A DNA stretch of 54,760 nucleotides, taken from the NCBI GenBank assembly GCA_012295275.1, contig CM022669.1:5908419-5963178 (forward strand). The letters run 5' to 3'. A program made the translations under genes and the position numbers. Shown here in pieces: positions 1-14,860 of this stretch. Position 1 is the stretch's first letter. The number at the start of each line of letters is the position of its first letter. Origin of the DNA: Chrysomallon squamiferum. Taxonomy: Eukaryota > Mollusca > Gastropoda > Neomphalida > Peltospiridae. The notes beneath the pieces are model-generated. The model made no database searches. It was given only the letters and a program-made list of their open reading frames with translations, and had not been told where the DNA came from.

Positions 1-1257
1 TCATAACAATAGGCAATAATAATTTAACATAAAATGGTTACAAAGCTTATTGATTTCTATTTAATATTTTAATTTTGTTTATGGTGTTTGTTTTTATATG
101 GTGTGATTTATCCAACATGAATATTAACATCAAACCTGATTTTTTGTTAATTTTCTTCCTGATGCAAATGGTTTCTGTAGTATTACCAAAGGTATTGATG
201 TTCTACAAAAAATATATATATTTTTGTTACTGACCATAAATTAAGCCATGAAATCACAGGGTATCTTAAAATAACTAATTCATAAATTTTAATAATACTT
301 TTTTTTTTTTCTTTTTTTCATAAATTGAAAATAGTTGGCATGTTTGTTCTACAAAGTGTACTGCACTAAAGTGCTTGCTTAGACTGGTTTTTTTCTCAAA
401 TTATATGAGCCTGTGAAATGCAATGGCCAAATACTAGTCTGTCAAACAATGCATGTTCGACATAATTTTGATAATTCAAACACTCAACACCATTCATTCC
501 ATGCATGTGTATGTTTTGTAAACACTGCTTCTGACTTCTGAACCTGAAAAGATGGTTCGGCTGGCACAGATCAGAGTTTTATTGGGGTAAGAGAAAGCAA
601 ACAGTATGCCCGTTACGAATTTTATGATGTGCAACATATGTTTTATTTACATCCATCAGTGAACTTGATATGTTTGCAGTGTGTTTTAGAAGAATATAGT
701 GATTGTTGCTATGGCAATGCCCAGCCAGTAATTTATGTTTGTTGTGGACACTGGTGTGGTGGACATGAATAATGGTTGTAAATAGGTTTACAAAATGTGT
801 CTGTAATTTGTATCCTGTGATGAGTGGACACTTTTGTTCACCTTCACAGGTACCACTGTATTATATCATATAACTTTTATTCTTATTTTGTCACTGTATA
901 ATTATGTTGGTCTTACCCAGCTTTGAGAAGAAACAGAAATGGTACTACTGGAATGAGTTTCAACAAATCATAGGCAATGAACAGACCAACTGATCGAAAA
1001 AACTTTGAGGCTATCAGCAAACCAACATAAACAGAAAATCTGAAAAATATACAGAAACAATTTAATTAATTTTTAGCAAGACATTAATTTACTTCATAAT
1101 AAAAACTGAATATGTAATCAATTATATAAAATTTTAACGTATTAACAAAATGCAGTTTATTATGTTACTATTCATTTTGATTTAATTCTTTAAATTATTC
1201 CTTATAAAAATAAATAAATTAGAGAAAATCGTTAGTTCGAATGAATGACAAACATTT

Positions 1258-1323
<66 letters not shown>

Positions 1324-2542
1324 TTATATATATACCCTGATTCGTATGACGGATATATAGCTCGACCTGTAATAACATTGCCAACCATTATCTTTCTTCT
1401 CTCTCACTGTTTTTTTTTTTTTTTTTTTTTTTTTTAACTTTTAGAAAATTTCTTAATTAGTAATAAAAAATAAAAACCGGTTTCAAAAGTAAATAAATAC
1501 TGATATGAAGATTGTCATTTGTTCATGTTCTCTTCGCTGCTATGTTCACAAACAATTTTATAAAATAAGAATAATAAATTAACATTGTTATTAAAACTAA
1601 AAGTTATTTTTTGACAGTAAAAGAGATAACCCTCTGAATTACTTGTATAGACTGATGTAATGTTTTTTCTATACAGTTAGAACAAAAACCAGCGGAACGA
1701 GAAAAGAAACATGGTTCATTTTACACTGTGGCAATAGTCTCGTTCAGATTATAACTCTTAACAGAATAGTTTCGATAGAGTGAAAGGGTCAAACTAAATA
1801 TATCAGTTTGCCTCAATGCTTCAAAGATTACAGTTTTGTTTCATATTTTCGATAAGGTCAATGTTCCAGAAAAGTAAACAACACAAATCATGAAATAATT
1901 GATTAGAAAAAAGAAATGATTAGATCGCAATCATTCTGACAAATTATTATTTATTTTTCTTATTATCTTAAGTTTTTATGAAAAATTCATTACTATTTCA
2001 ATAGCATATTAACAGTAAAAAATGTATTTGTATTTTCATTTCAGTATTAACATTATAAAATTAAAACATATAACTTTTTATACTTCAAAACTGTTATTAA
2101 AAGTAATATATTATTCTTAAGTAATGAATTTGATTTATAATTCATAAAACAAGTGTAAATGACATGATTTGAATGCTGGTTCTTCATGATAATCTGTTGT
2201 TCATTATATAAATTAAAAATGTCTGCGCCCATCGAAATGGACAGGCATGATATAAACAAATTTTTATTGTATTTCCATTTAATACCACATAATAAAAAAA
2301 TTAGTTTATCTTTCAAGATTTTCTGATCATGTAATGAAGTTTGGGTGGATGTAAACCACCGTTTCCGCGAAACTGAACGTTAATCTTGTTAAACATCTTA
2401 CTTAAACTTGGTTTAATTAATAAACTAGTGACTGGACTTTGAGTTTGAACATTTTATTTGAATATTTTGTTCAGTAAATTTTTAATTTTTAAAAATTATT
2501 TCGAGAGTAATTTACTGATTCCTTGAGTGCGAAGTGTTGACA
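1..2542. other. AT-rich upstream region of IPO11, no gene recognised
   Basis: I see no coding exon here on either strand; the open frames are short and of low complexity. The stretch holds an (AAT)n array at about 1260-1322 and a poly-T run at about 1411-1435. The last 200 bases before the IPO11 start should contain its promoter and 5' untranslated region. One local oddity is a CpG-containing near-palindrome at 2361-2373 (GTTTC, then CGC, then GAAAC), about 170 bases before the start codon. No TATA box is convincing in such AT-rich DNA. Confidence 0.6.
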
Positions 2543-2880
2543 ATGGATCCAAGTACAGCAGGTCCGATTGTACTTGAAACATTATCAAAAGCGTGTAGCC
2601 AACAAGCCGATATTCTTAAGCCAGCCGAACAGCAACTTCATCACTGGGAAACCCAGCCTGGTTTTTATTCTATTTTAGCTGTAAGTAATAATGAATATTT
2701 ACGTTAACATTTGATGTTAAAATGTAAAATAAATTTTTGAAATTATATTTAAAGAAATTACAAATTAAAATATCAGTAAGTAATATTATTTAATAAATAA
2801 ATATTAAAATATTATCATTAGTAATCGTCCTCTTAAGTTATCCTATTTATGGTCTGGAATGCATAAACTAAAACTAAAAC

Positions 2881-2923
<43 letters not shown>

Positions 2924-3496
2924 TTTATATTTTTATCTAGGTCTTATTATATGTTAATAATATCTATACATCATTAATATTCAGTTATATATGCATTATT
3001 TGTCACAGTTTAATCTCATTAATGATTTAACAGTTAGGTCTTTTTTGTTTAAATTGTTACACATTGTTCTATAGTACACAACGCACGTACATCCATCCAC
3101 GCCCCCTCAGACACACATACATTTATACTGAACACTGTTAATGTGCTACAACTTTTCATTTTGCAAATTTGTTTTTATTTTCAGACAATTTTTTGTAAAC
3201 ATGAAATTGATGTTAATGTCCGATGGCTTGCTGCACTCTATTGTAAAAATGGAGTTGAACGATACTGGAGAAAAACTGCACCAAAGTAAATATACATCAA
3301 ATTTAAATTTATTTGTCTTTGTGTGTATATGTGTACAGCTGCATATGTGTAAAAATATTGTAATTTTTTTCTTTTAAGGATATAAATTATAGTCATATAT
3401 AATTATTAATGAAGTTAAAAGAATTATTATAATTTTATTTTATTTTATTTTATTTTATTTTATTTTATTTTATTTTATTTTATTAATTAGTATATT

Positions 3497-3556
<60 letters not shown>

Positions 3557-4274
3557 TTTAGTGCAATGTCTGAAGAAGAGAGGAATGCAATTCGAAAACA
3601 GCTGTTGTCAAACTTCAGTGAACCAGTTCCTCAGGTTTTCTATAAAATATCTTCCGATTTGTTTTCACATAGCTAATATTAGTGCAAACTTCAGATTATG
3701 TCCTCATTATATAAGTACATTTTACCATCATATGAGAGTTAAATGTAACTGATAAGTGTAATAATAATTACACCACTGCATTTTCTCACACATATTTAGA
3801 TAGTAATAAACGTTATTGAAAAATGAATCTTGTAACATTTGGATTGTGATGCTTATTTTCTGTCTGTTACGTCTTTAGGTTGCCCTCCAGGTGGCAGTGC
3901 TGGTGGCCAAAGTGGCCCGGGTGGACTGTCCACGCCACTGGCCGGAGTTGATACCCACGATGCTGGAGGCTGTGCGATGTGACAATCAGCTGATACAAGA
4001 GCGAGCACTGCTTGTCTTGCACCACGTGACAAAAACTTTGGCTTCCAGGCGGCTTCCGTCAGACAAGAAAGTCTTTGAAAATGTAAGAGAAAAATAAAAT
4101 ATGATTTGTGTAGATTGCTGAACGTTCTTTCAGAATGTGTGACATTATTAGCTAGTTATTGACTGAAAATGAGTTTAAGGTATGATGTTTGATTACTGAG
4201 TTTGAGAAATATTAAAGCTGTGGTAAGTGATGTTTTGATCTGAGAGGAGCATTTAAATTATCTCCTACCAATTA

Positions 4275-4317
<43 letters not shown>

Positions 4318-7300
4318 AATTTGAGATTTTCTTTATTACTGTTGTAGTTAATTATATATCTGGAACATACAAACAGTAATCTTTGAAATGCTATTAACTA
4401 TCAGTTGATTTCATTTAACTCTCATCGTCCCAAAGGTAATTTAAGTCACCTGACATCGAACTAATGATATACATATTTATAACTTGTTAAAATTTCTTTA
4501 TTCATTCAAATTTTCACAAGAACAGAATATTTGAAAGCAGTCATATAAAATGTAATTTTGGTGATTTTTTTCAAACAGGCTAGGTACAAAAATGAGCTGC
4601 ATTAAAATTTTAATTGGTGTACAGTATTTTCTAATAATAAAAAAAAATAAGATGTTAATTTCACATTGAACTATTTAAAGGTGAGATCTAATTAAATGTT
4701 CAACTATTTATTTAAAGAAAAAAGACAGATTTAATTATTTTAATTTGTTTCTAGATGACTCAAGAAGTGTTTGGTTTTGTGCTGAATCTCTGGAACAGCA
4801 GTCTCTCACATTTTCTACAACTTGCTACTGTCCACGATGAAGGAATGAACACAGCACTGGATCGCTGTAGTCTTGTGCTGAAAAGTAAATTTGTTTTATC
4901 TGTTGTCTGTATAAAAGTCTTATTAAGTTAACATCTTGTAACCTGATATTTTCTTTATTACTGTAGTAGTTAATTATTTACACTAATACAATATTACAGA
5001 TCTGTTGTCAGTTCAAAAGAACATTTTTATGATTGATTATGACTCTTATCACTACTATATATAAATATAAAACTGTCAAAAATAATAATTATCATGCAGA
5101 TATATACAGAGATATGATTAATTTAAAAACATACTGGACAGTTAAATCAAACACACCTTTGATGCCTTTGAGATAACAAATAGTTTAATTAATATCATGT
5201 GAATGAAATTACTAAACTTGTAATAAAAGCAAATAATTCTGATCCTCCTTCATTTTTATCTGCTTCAGAAATCAGTACTTCTAGTTCTTGGTGAAATCAA
5301 ATAAAATTATTTTTTTCTGTCTAACAGTTTTGAGAAAGCAGATAGCCTATGGATTTCACGATCTTCAGAGTCATCCAGATTCTGTGTGTTTTCTTAACTC
5401 GTTATTTCCTCACCTTGAAGCCATGCTTGACTGTCGTAAGTAGAAGTAACTACCTATGTTACACAGGCTGTAACATGTTTTTGAGCCATACAACAACAAT
5501 GTCAGTTTAAACTGTCGGTTTCTTATTTTATTATATGTTGACTGAAGTTAAAAGTAATCATACGGTTAATAAATACATTTTTCTATAACAAATAATATAA
5601 TTTATATTTAATACAAATAAAGAGAATGAAATAAAAGGGAAATAATATGAATGTTCATGCACATTGTATATATGAAATATTTATCAGACACTAATAAAAA
5701 GTATGTTTGTGTATGTTATTTTTCTTTGTGTAGGAAGAAGTTTGTGGGGACATCATGCTATTGTTGAGAAGTGTGAACGGTTGATTGTTACACAGACAAA
5801 AGTGGTCAGTTTCATTTTTTTTTTTACATTTACACATATTAATTACTAAACAAAAGTTTTAGCAGAAGAATATTTTAAGAAATTACAGAAATTTTATAAA
5901 CAATATAGATTTTTAAATAAACTTTTTATTTTTCAATGTAGATTTATTATGTCTTTAGAATATAATATTAATTACATATATCTGTTTCATTTAAAATTAA
6001 TTAAAATTAAAAATTAAAATTTTTGTTCCTCACAGCTATTAGATATCTTGGATATGCATCCAGCTTCATTTGTCAGTTTTTTACAAACTACTCTTGAATT
6101 TGTTGTGCGATACAATTTTACTGAAAAAGGTAAGTGTGTCAGTTCCAGGGTCTGAGCTTATCAAAATCATCCAAATTTTTATTTGTTTTTGTTTTTGCCT
6201 AAATGAAGTTTAATAAACTGTGATATCTTGTTGCTAATTGATAAATTCATACACTGGGAACATATTATCATGATACAAAAATTAAATGTGGGTTATCAAT
6301 AAATAAGTTTTTCCATTACTTTAACTTCATACTGTTTTGAAATTACTTAACTTATAATCCCAGACTGGGGTATATATTATCATAATAATTATGTGTCTTA
6401 GTTGTGCTTTTGTTTTTTTAATTTTCTGTTTCTTTTTAAAGAATGTTTTCTCTTAACTGGTTTTTGTTAATTTTCAGGTCTGTTATTTGAAAGATTTGCT
6501 GTTAACTGTTTCAACATTATGAAGGGAATTCTTTTTTGTGATACCTACAAGCTGCCAAAAAATACAGAGATAGGTAAACTAAGTTTTTTACATCATTTGT
6601 ACAAATTTTATTATTTATTCTGAATAAGAATTAACTGTAGAACATGTTACATGATTGTCATTTTAGCAATACAAGAATGAATATTATATATTAAATCTGT
6701 CTTAGTTTAATTGTAATAAATTAAGATGTTTTTGACAGGATCTTAAATCATGTGCAGATATACATAATATATATAATAATACAACAATCTACTTACATAT
6801 CACTTGCAGAACCAGTAAGTTCAGTGAGTATGGAGGCACACAAAATTCTGATGGATTTCTTCACATACAGCACACTTTCAGAAATCTGTCGTCGCTTGGT
6901 AACCCAGTATTTCCTTTTAACAACTGATGACCTGACTACATGGGATTCTGATCCTGAAGAATTCTGTAAGTAATAATTAAAATCCTAACCTATGTGGTTA
7001 TATGGTTACCATTTTCTAGACTCAGATACATTGAAAAACAATATCAAATCAGTTATACCGAAGATGAACTTTATTTACAACATTTTTGGAATACTCACTT
7101 TTTATAATTATATTCTACAATTAATTGTGTAAAATCTTTACTGATTTTTTAAAACTTTTTTAAATTTTATTTTATATTAATATATTACGTGTGTACATGG
7201 AAACTGATTTAAAGTTATGGATGAAAATATTATTTTCTCTAAATAATACAGACAATTTCAGCATGCTTGTTATTATGAAAGGAATCATTATCTTTTATGT

Positions 7301-8788
7301 CACGTTAAAATGTTAGCATTTCATTGGTTTGTAATTTTTATAGTTTATTTTACTGAGCTGCAGATAATTCTTGTATTGAGAAACCTGTGTTTAAATTTAT
7401 GGATGTTTTACATTTTAGGTCAGGATGAAGGTGGAGATTCTTACAAGTATTCTCTTCGAGTGAGTTAACAAAATAAAAAAAATACACAGGTTTTCTGTTA
7501 TAGCAGATCTGTTTTTGTCCTGTAGCTTGTTAACTGAAATTCTTCTCAGTTGAAATTGTTGTTTCAATTACTGAATTAGCTAAGCAGTATCTTTTTGTAT
7601 TTCTAAAATAAAAAAATAATAAAAAATAAAAAATAAAAACATTTACAAATAAACAAATAAAATAAAATATATAATAAAAAACCATTAGTTTCAATTTATT
7701 CAGTAAAAATCATAGGTTAATTCCTTTTAGTAGTCTTAAGTTTAAGGCTTAAAAGGCTACTTTTCTCAGATCATTGTTATAGAACACCCATTTCCGAGAT
7801 AACTGGTACCTATTAAAGTACTGAGGTTTCATTAAACTTACATTTATATCTGTACATACTTATTTTTATTATTATTATTATTTTTTAAAATTGTTATTAT
7901 TTATTTATTACTTAATTTATTTTATTTATTTTGTGTTTTTGCAGCCCTGTACAGAAGTGTTGTTTTTAACAATTTTCAAAGCATTCCGACTTTCTCTCAC
8001 TCCAGTTCTGCTAGAACTAGTTCAGTCCATCCAGATTCCATGTGATCCTGAAGACTTTGCCACTGTGTTAAAAAAAGATGCAGGTGAGAAATATTTTTCT
8101 TTTTCATTACTCATTATTTTAATTTTATTTAACTGTTGGTATTTCAGTATTTATTTATTTGAAATTTTGTTATTACTTGTTATTTTTTTTTTTTTTTTTT
8201 TACTTTTACTTTTTTATAATTGTTTTACTTTATTTTGGTTTTCTTTTTCATTTTTTTTTTTTTTTTTTTTTTTTTTTCTTCCATTTTTATATATTTTTTC
8301 TTTTATATTTTAATAATAGTTCTCACTTTTTAAATTTTAATTAAGTTTTTATTGTATATATTTATTAAGTTTTTATTTCACTTTATGAATGTAATTTTGA
8401 ATTTGTTTTTCACTTTTTACCTATGGAAATCTTAGACACATCCCTCCCACCCCTGTCCTAAGGATTCTCAAGAGATAATAATATATTTATTATTTCAGTC
8501 TACAATGCCATTGGTCTTGCTGCTTTTGATCTGTTTGATGAGATAGATTTTGACCAGTGGTACACAACCTATCTACTTCAGGAACTTCAGGTCAAAGATG
8601 TTAAGTACGTTTTGAAATAAACCTGCAAGATTGTAAATTAACTTACTAAAACCACATTTACTTCTTAATCTAAACCACTTTTAAAAAATTTTATGACCAA
8701 TTTCAAAATATTTACTAGAACAAGATGAGTGCAAAAGAATCCTTGAATTCTGTTCTTATTTTACATAAAGAATATTTATTACTGTTAC

Positions 8789-8842
<54 letters not shown>

Positions 8843-10796
8843 CGTTATTATTATTATTATAAAATACTGGGGTAAAGGAATCCTTGTTTTACCTTGTTAA
8901 ACTTTCTAAATATTCTTCTTCGAAACTTAATACCTTAATTTGGCCCTGCTTCTTCTCACAGGCATGATATCACAAATCACACATTTTTGTAAACTTGGTT
9001 TATATATATATATATATATATATTTTTTGATTATTTGCTTTCAGTTATCGAATTGTTCGCAAACGAGTCATCTGGTTGATCGGGCAGTGGGTTGGTGTTA
9101 AAATGTCTGTCAGTCTGCGACCCTCTCTGTACGAAGCTGTCATCTCTCTGCTAGACAAGCAGGAAGACCTCGCTGTCAGATTGGAGTCTGCAGCTTGCCT
9201 TAAAACTAATATCCTTTTCAAAACTATCACACTGTCTGGACAGTCACCAGCTGTATTATTTTAAGACTATGAAATAGTCTGAATAGTCATGTACTGTTAT
9301 TATTTCAAAATTGATATCCTTTATAAACCATCAGATTGTCTGAAAAGTCATATATTTTAAAACTAATATCCTTTTTCAACTATCTGATAGGCTGAATAGT
9401 CACATTATATATTATTTGAAAACTAATATCTTTATGGAAGTAAAATTAAAAAGATACAGAACCTTTTTATATTAAAGCCAAAAGAAATTGTTATTTTATT
9501 ATCATTTTCTCTGTTTAGCCTGACAGAATCCTTTGATATAATCTTTTATGATTTTAAAACTAAATTCTTTATAAAAAGTCAGTGACATATATTATCAAAT
9601 AAACTAATGCCATATTAAAACATAAAGTATTATTAAAAGAAAGATTTAAATTTGCCGTTTATAATTTTGATGTCAGTTTAATATAAAATTGTTATTTTAA
9701 AATTGTTATTTTAAAATTTTAGTTCTGATGAATATTAGTTATTGCCATAAATTATAGAAGAATAATTATTAATAAGAAATTTGAGTCTTGCATTGTGTTA
9801 TTGATTCCCTGACTTTCTTAAGCATTGATGACTTTGAGTTTAAAACAGATCAGCTTCTGCCTGTAAGCAAATAACTAAACTTTGTTTTCCTCATGTTCAT
9901 TATTCCTGTCTGTGTGAGTGTGTGAGTAATTTGGTGAATATGAATGAGTCAGTCTGGGTACATAGGTGTGGGTAGGTGTGAATGTATATGTGTGTATTTG
10001 GTTGTGAAGTCTCAAGAGTTGAAAAAAATTGTTAATGATGTATGATCAAGTTTATTATTTTTTTGTTTTATATTTATTATTTTATTTTACTATAATACAT
10101 AGCTCTTCATTATTTTACTAAACAGTAAATTACTGAATGGCAAGTACTTACTGGAATACATTATATGATAAGAATTAACCCACAGTATTCTTTTTTCCAG
10201 AGCTTACCATTATAGTTTGAACATATTAAGTGTGTTTTTTTTTTTTAATATATTTATTTATTGATTTTTACTTTTTACTTTTTCAGTATGTAGAGCCATT
10301 GTTTTCCCTGCTGTTTGAACTGCTCAAGGAAGTAAAAGAATGTGATACAAAGGTAAGTCATCTTTTAGTTTGCCGTAATATTTCCAAACTGCACAATCAT
10401 TCAGTTTGTATCTGCCAATACTGAAGTAGCTTTCAAAATATTTTTCAGTCAAATATTTTTATAAAGTAATATTAATTAAAATGTATTTTTTATTTATTAA
10501 CTGTTTTTTTTGGTATTTCTGTCTGGAAATAAAAGTATTAATAATCTAACCTGTAGAAATTATTAAAAGGAATAATTAAAATATATTTATATTTTAACTG
10601 GGTGATGTTTCCTTGTTAGACTGTTAAAAAAACACCTGGTACAGAATTTGAATACTTCATTTATTTCATAAGTATATTTTCAGAGAGTTTGTGTTTCACT
10701 GATAATTCAAATTTATTAGTTTGCATTGTCAATTTATTACATTTTCAGTTACAGCTTTGAAATTTTATTTTCTCTGTACCATTATAGGCATTTTGA

Positions 10797-10850
<54 letters not shown>

Positions 10851-12771
10851 GCTAGGTGTCAAACAGTGTACTGTACAGACATCTTTCTTCAATTTTCAAT
10901 TTCAGATGCATGTTCTGCATGTGTTTTCCTTTGTGATAGAAAGAATGGCACATGAAATTCGTCCGTATACCTCATCACTGGTGCAGTACTTGCCCTTACT
11001 GTGGCAAGAGTCCGCTCACCACAACATGCTCAGATGTTCCATCCTCACAACACTGATCCATCTAGTCCAGGTATTAAACTGATCCAATCTAGTCCAACTG
11101 TTAAATTGATGCATCTAGTCCACAAGTTAAATTGATTCATCTAGTCCACATATTAAATTGATCCATCTAGTCCAGGTATTAAATTTCCAGTCTGGCCTGT
11201 GTAATAAGTTGATCCATCTAGTGCAGGTATTAAATTGATCCAGTCTAGTCAAAGTGTTAAACTGATCCATCTAGTCTAGGTATTAAATTGATCCACCTAG
11301 TCCAGGTATTAAATCAATCCATTTAGTCTGGTATTAAATCAATCCATTTAGTCTGGTATTAAATCAATCCGTTTAGTACAAGTAGTAAACTTTTCCTCTA
11401 GTCAGTTTATTATATTCATTCATCCAGTCCACATATTAAATCTATTCAATCTAGTCAGTATATTAAGTTGAGTCATCTGGTCTCTGTATTAAACTGATGG
11501 AATTATATATCAGAAATGTGAGAAATTAATTAAAAATGAAAAAAAGTGTTTAATTGTAGGATTTCATTATTATTGTTATTTATTTATTTTTCAGAGTTTT
11601 GGGTCAATGTGCACAAACTTCTATGACTTCCTGATTCCTGTGATAGAACTCAGTACTGATGTGAATCAAGACCCTCATGTTTATCTCATGGAAGATGGCC
11701 TTGACCTTTGGCTTATCACCTTGCACCATTCTCCAGTGGTGACAGAAAATCTGCTGACACTGTTTAAAAACATCCCACCTATCATAGGTAAGTTGATTAA
11801 AATACAAATCTCAATAATTAGTCTATTCTTTATTTTTTAATTGAAATCACAACAGATAATCTATTTTAGATATTTTAAATTTGTATTAAAATTCAAAGGA
11901 ACTCTAGTTGTCATTTATTAAGGTACAGTCTAAAAGATTTTTAATTAACATTAATACTATATATATATATATATTCATAATGATGTAGAGTTTCTATTTT
12001 ATAAATAATAATAATAATAAAGAATTTTTCTAAAATAATTAATAATACAATTTGATTTCCAGAGCGAGGTACAGAAAACTTACGTATTTGTTTGAAAATC
12101 ATTGAAGCGTATCTTCTTTCATGTCCTCAAGAATTTATGCAGGTATCTTTATTTTTTTATTTTTTGACATTTCACATATGAATAATAATAAAAATAAAGA
12201 GAAGCAATTTAATTTTTTCTGCAACTAATATTACTTCTGACATAATTTTAATTTAATTCGTCAAATGCCATTAAATGTCTGACAATTTCTGGGGAAAAAA
12301 AAAAATTTACATTTTTCTTTTTTCGTTTTTGTTGTTGTTGTTGTTGTTGTTGTTATTGTTGCTGTTCAGCTTTATTCAGATGTTCTGACACATTCACTGT
12401 CCAGTATTATGCCAGATCTGCAGACAGACGGACAGCTGCTTGTTTTACGGGTAAATATTAAATGTGTTAATAAAACTATTCCAGATTTTTAAAAAAAGAA
12501 ACTGTTTCTCTATATGTAAAATACTGACTGGTGTATGTGGAACAATGTCTAACTAGCTAAAGATATTATTACTTTCTGAAAATGTTATATTTATTATCAT
12601 TGTTAAAAATACAACACTTGATAATATAATAAGACTTTTTTTTTACAGAATTTTATTTTATTTTATTTTATTTTATTTTATTTTATTTCTTTATATTATT
12701 ATTCTTTATATGTTGTAGTTGAAATCATTTTGAAATTTAAAAATCTGTTGTCTGATGTTTATTTATTTGTG

Positions 12772-12803
<32 letters not shown>

Positions 12804-14774
12804 GATAATAGAGTTGATTTTTAAATTGTTTCCTACTGTGGGGCCCCAAGTGTTTGCTTGTCTTTTGCCCAGAATGATGAAAAGTCTAATTAATGATGAG
12901 GCAAGAATATATATATATATATATATATATATTATCATATTCCTCCTATATTAAAAACAAATTAATTAATTACAATAGCTGGTAATTAAGCATTGACATA
13001 TAACTAAGTAAATAATTACTTCAGCACAGGAGAATACAGGATTAAAAGATTCCTGAAAAGCAAGGCAACTATAAAACTATAAATTATTTTAGAAGCAAAT
13101 TTAAACTGAGCTTCATAAATAATGTTTATGACAAACTGGAACCAAATTTTAATTTGTATACATAAAGACTTATATTACACATGAAACAAAATCTAAAAAA
13201 AACAAGAAAAAAAACATCAAAATGATTTTTATAAGTTTTTAATAATATTTTCTGTTTTTTCTAGGAAAACACGCCAGTAATCTCAATGTATCTTTGTCTG
13301 TTTGCACGAATTCTTCTTCATCATAGAGATTTTCTCTGGTCATTCTTAGAAAGGACAGCTTCAGAGATGGCAAAAGATGTAAGAGAAACATTTGTAATGT
13401 TTTATATTACACAACATTTATACTGTACTATGAAGAACTTGTTTCTTTGATATGTTAGATTTCTGCAGCTGGCATTGCCTAAAAAAAAAAAAAAATAATA
13501 AAAGATACACTTGTGATGTTGTTTCAGGCAAATTTCAGAAACAGCATACTCATTTATAGCTTTTAACTAGCATCTGATTCTGATTTGTAAGTGTATTGTA
13601 AATTTTAAGGAAATTTAATGGCATATTATAAATTTAAGGGTTATTTAATGACATTTTACATATTTAAGGGTAATTTAAAGGCATATACATTTTAAGGGTA
13701 ATTTAATGGCATAGTATAAATTTAAGGGTAATTAACTAATTTAATGGCATATTACAAGTTTAGGGTATTTTAAATACTATATTCATGCAAAAATCTGTCT
13801 TGGATTACAGTTTCAGCAGTTACTTGGTCTTCTCCTGGACATCTGGCTGGACAAGATTGATAGTGTCACACAGCCTGACAGAAGAAAGGTTATAGCGATG
13901 GCAGTTGCATCCCTTCTCACTGTGAATATCAGGCAAGTATTTCTGTCCATTACTACATAAACATTTGTTTTGTTGACTATTTCATAACAAAGACAGTAGT
14001 TGGAAAAAGCCCACTCAAATCATATGTATGATTACGTAGTAATTAAAAAATGTATTGAATCTTGAGAAAAAAAGAAAAAAAAATACATATACATATACAT
14101 GCATGCAGACATACACATGCATATATATGGAGAGAGAGAGAGAGAGATGCTTGAAAAACTATTCCTTTATTATAAACTATTAATAGATTTTATGTAAGAA
14201 TTGTATAAAAAATACTGACAAATTTTGTTAATATCATATGTAGTAAACATTTCTTGAAGAATTAATATTCCCAGTAATATCTGTGAAATAACTGATTGTT
14301 GTGCTTAGCAGATGATTTTTAAAAATATTGTTTCTGAGATACAATAATCAGTTTTAATTTTATTACTTATTTTATTATAATTATTATTCTTAAAAGTTAA
14401 TGGATTTATTTTGATTCTGTTTTCATTTTTTTGTTTTTTGCCTTCAATATATTTTGGATGGTGAATTTTGCACCATTATCTTCCATGTGTAGAAGTGACA
14501 ATTAATAATATAATAAGAGATATTTAATTAAGTAACTTTTATTTCAGTTGTGTGTTGGGGAGGTTTGCTACCATCATTAATCTGTGTGTGCAAGTTTTAC
14601 ATGACTTGTGCAGACCAGGAGATTCGCAGATTGAGTGAGTTTTTATAAACTTAATTATATGCAAAATGTTTCTTCCACATATTTGCCTTTGGGAAATTAA
14701 TGGGTTTTGTTTTTGTTCCTAAAATGTGTTTAAGATATGACCAAGATTATACAAACACATATGAACACACACAC

Positions 14775-14860
<86 letters not shown>

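Noticed and set aside
1260-1322. CRISPR-like or origin-like regular repeats among the (AAT)n arrays
   Set aside because: They are simple microsatellites without spacers, in a spliced animal genome.
7891-8344. Phe/Leu-rich frames around the poly-T tract as a separate membrane protein gene
   Set aside because: The sensible part is IPO11 exon 12; the rest is readthrough into intronic T-runs.
9045-9230. Minus-strand frame opposite IPO11 exon 14
   Set aside because: It is the antisense shadow of a well-supported coding exon.
9209-9264. Readthrough of exon 14 as the true coding end
   Set aside because: The family sequence continues with IDDFEF at 9822, and the ATATCC donor explains the missing GT.
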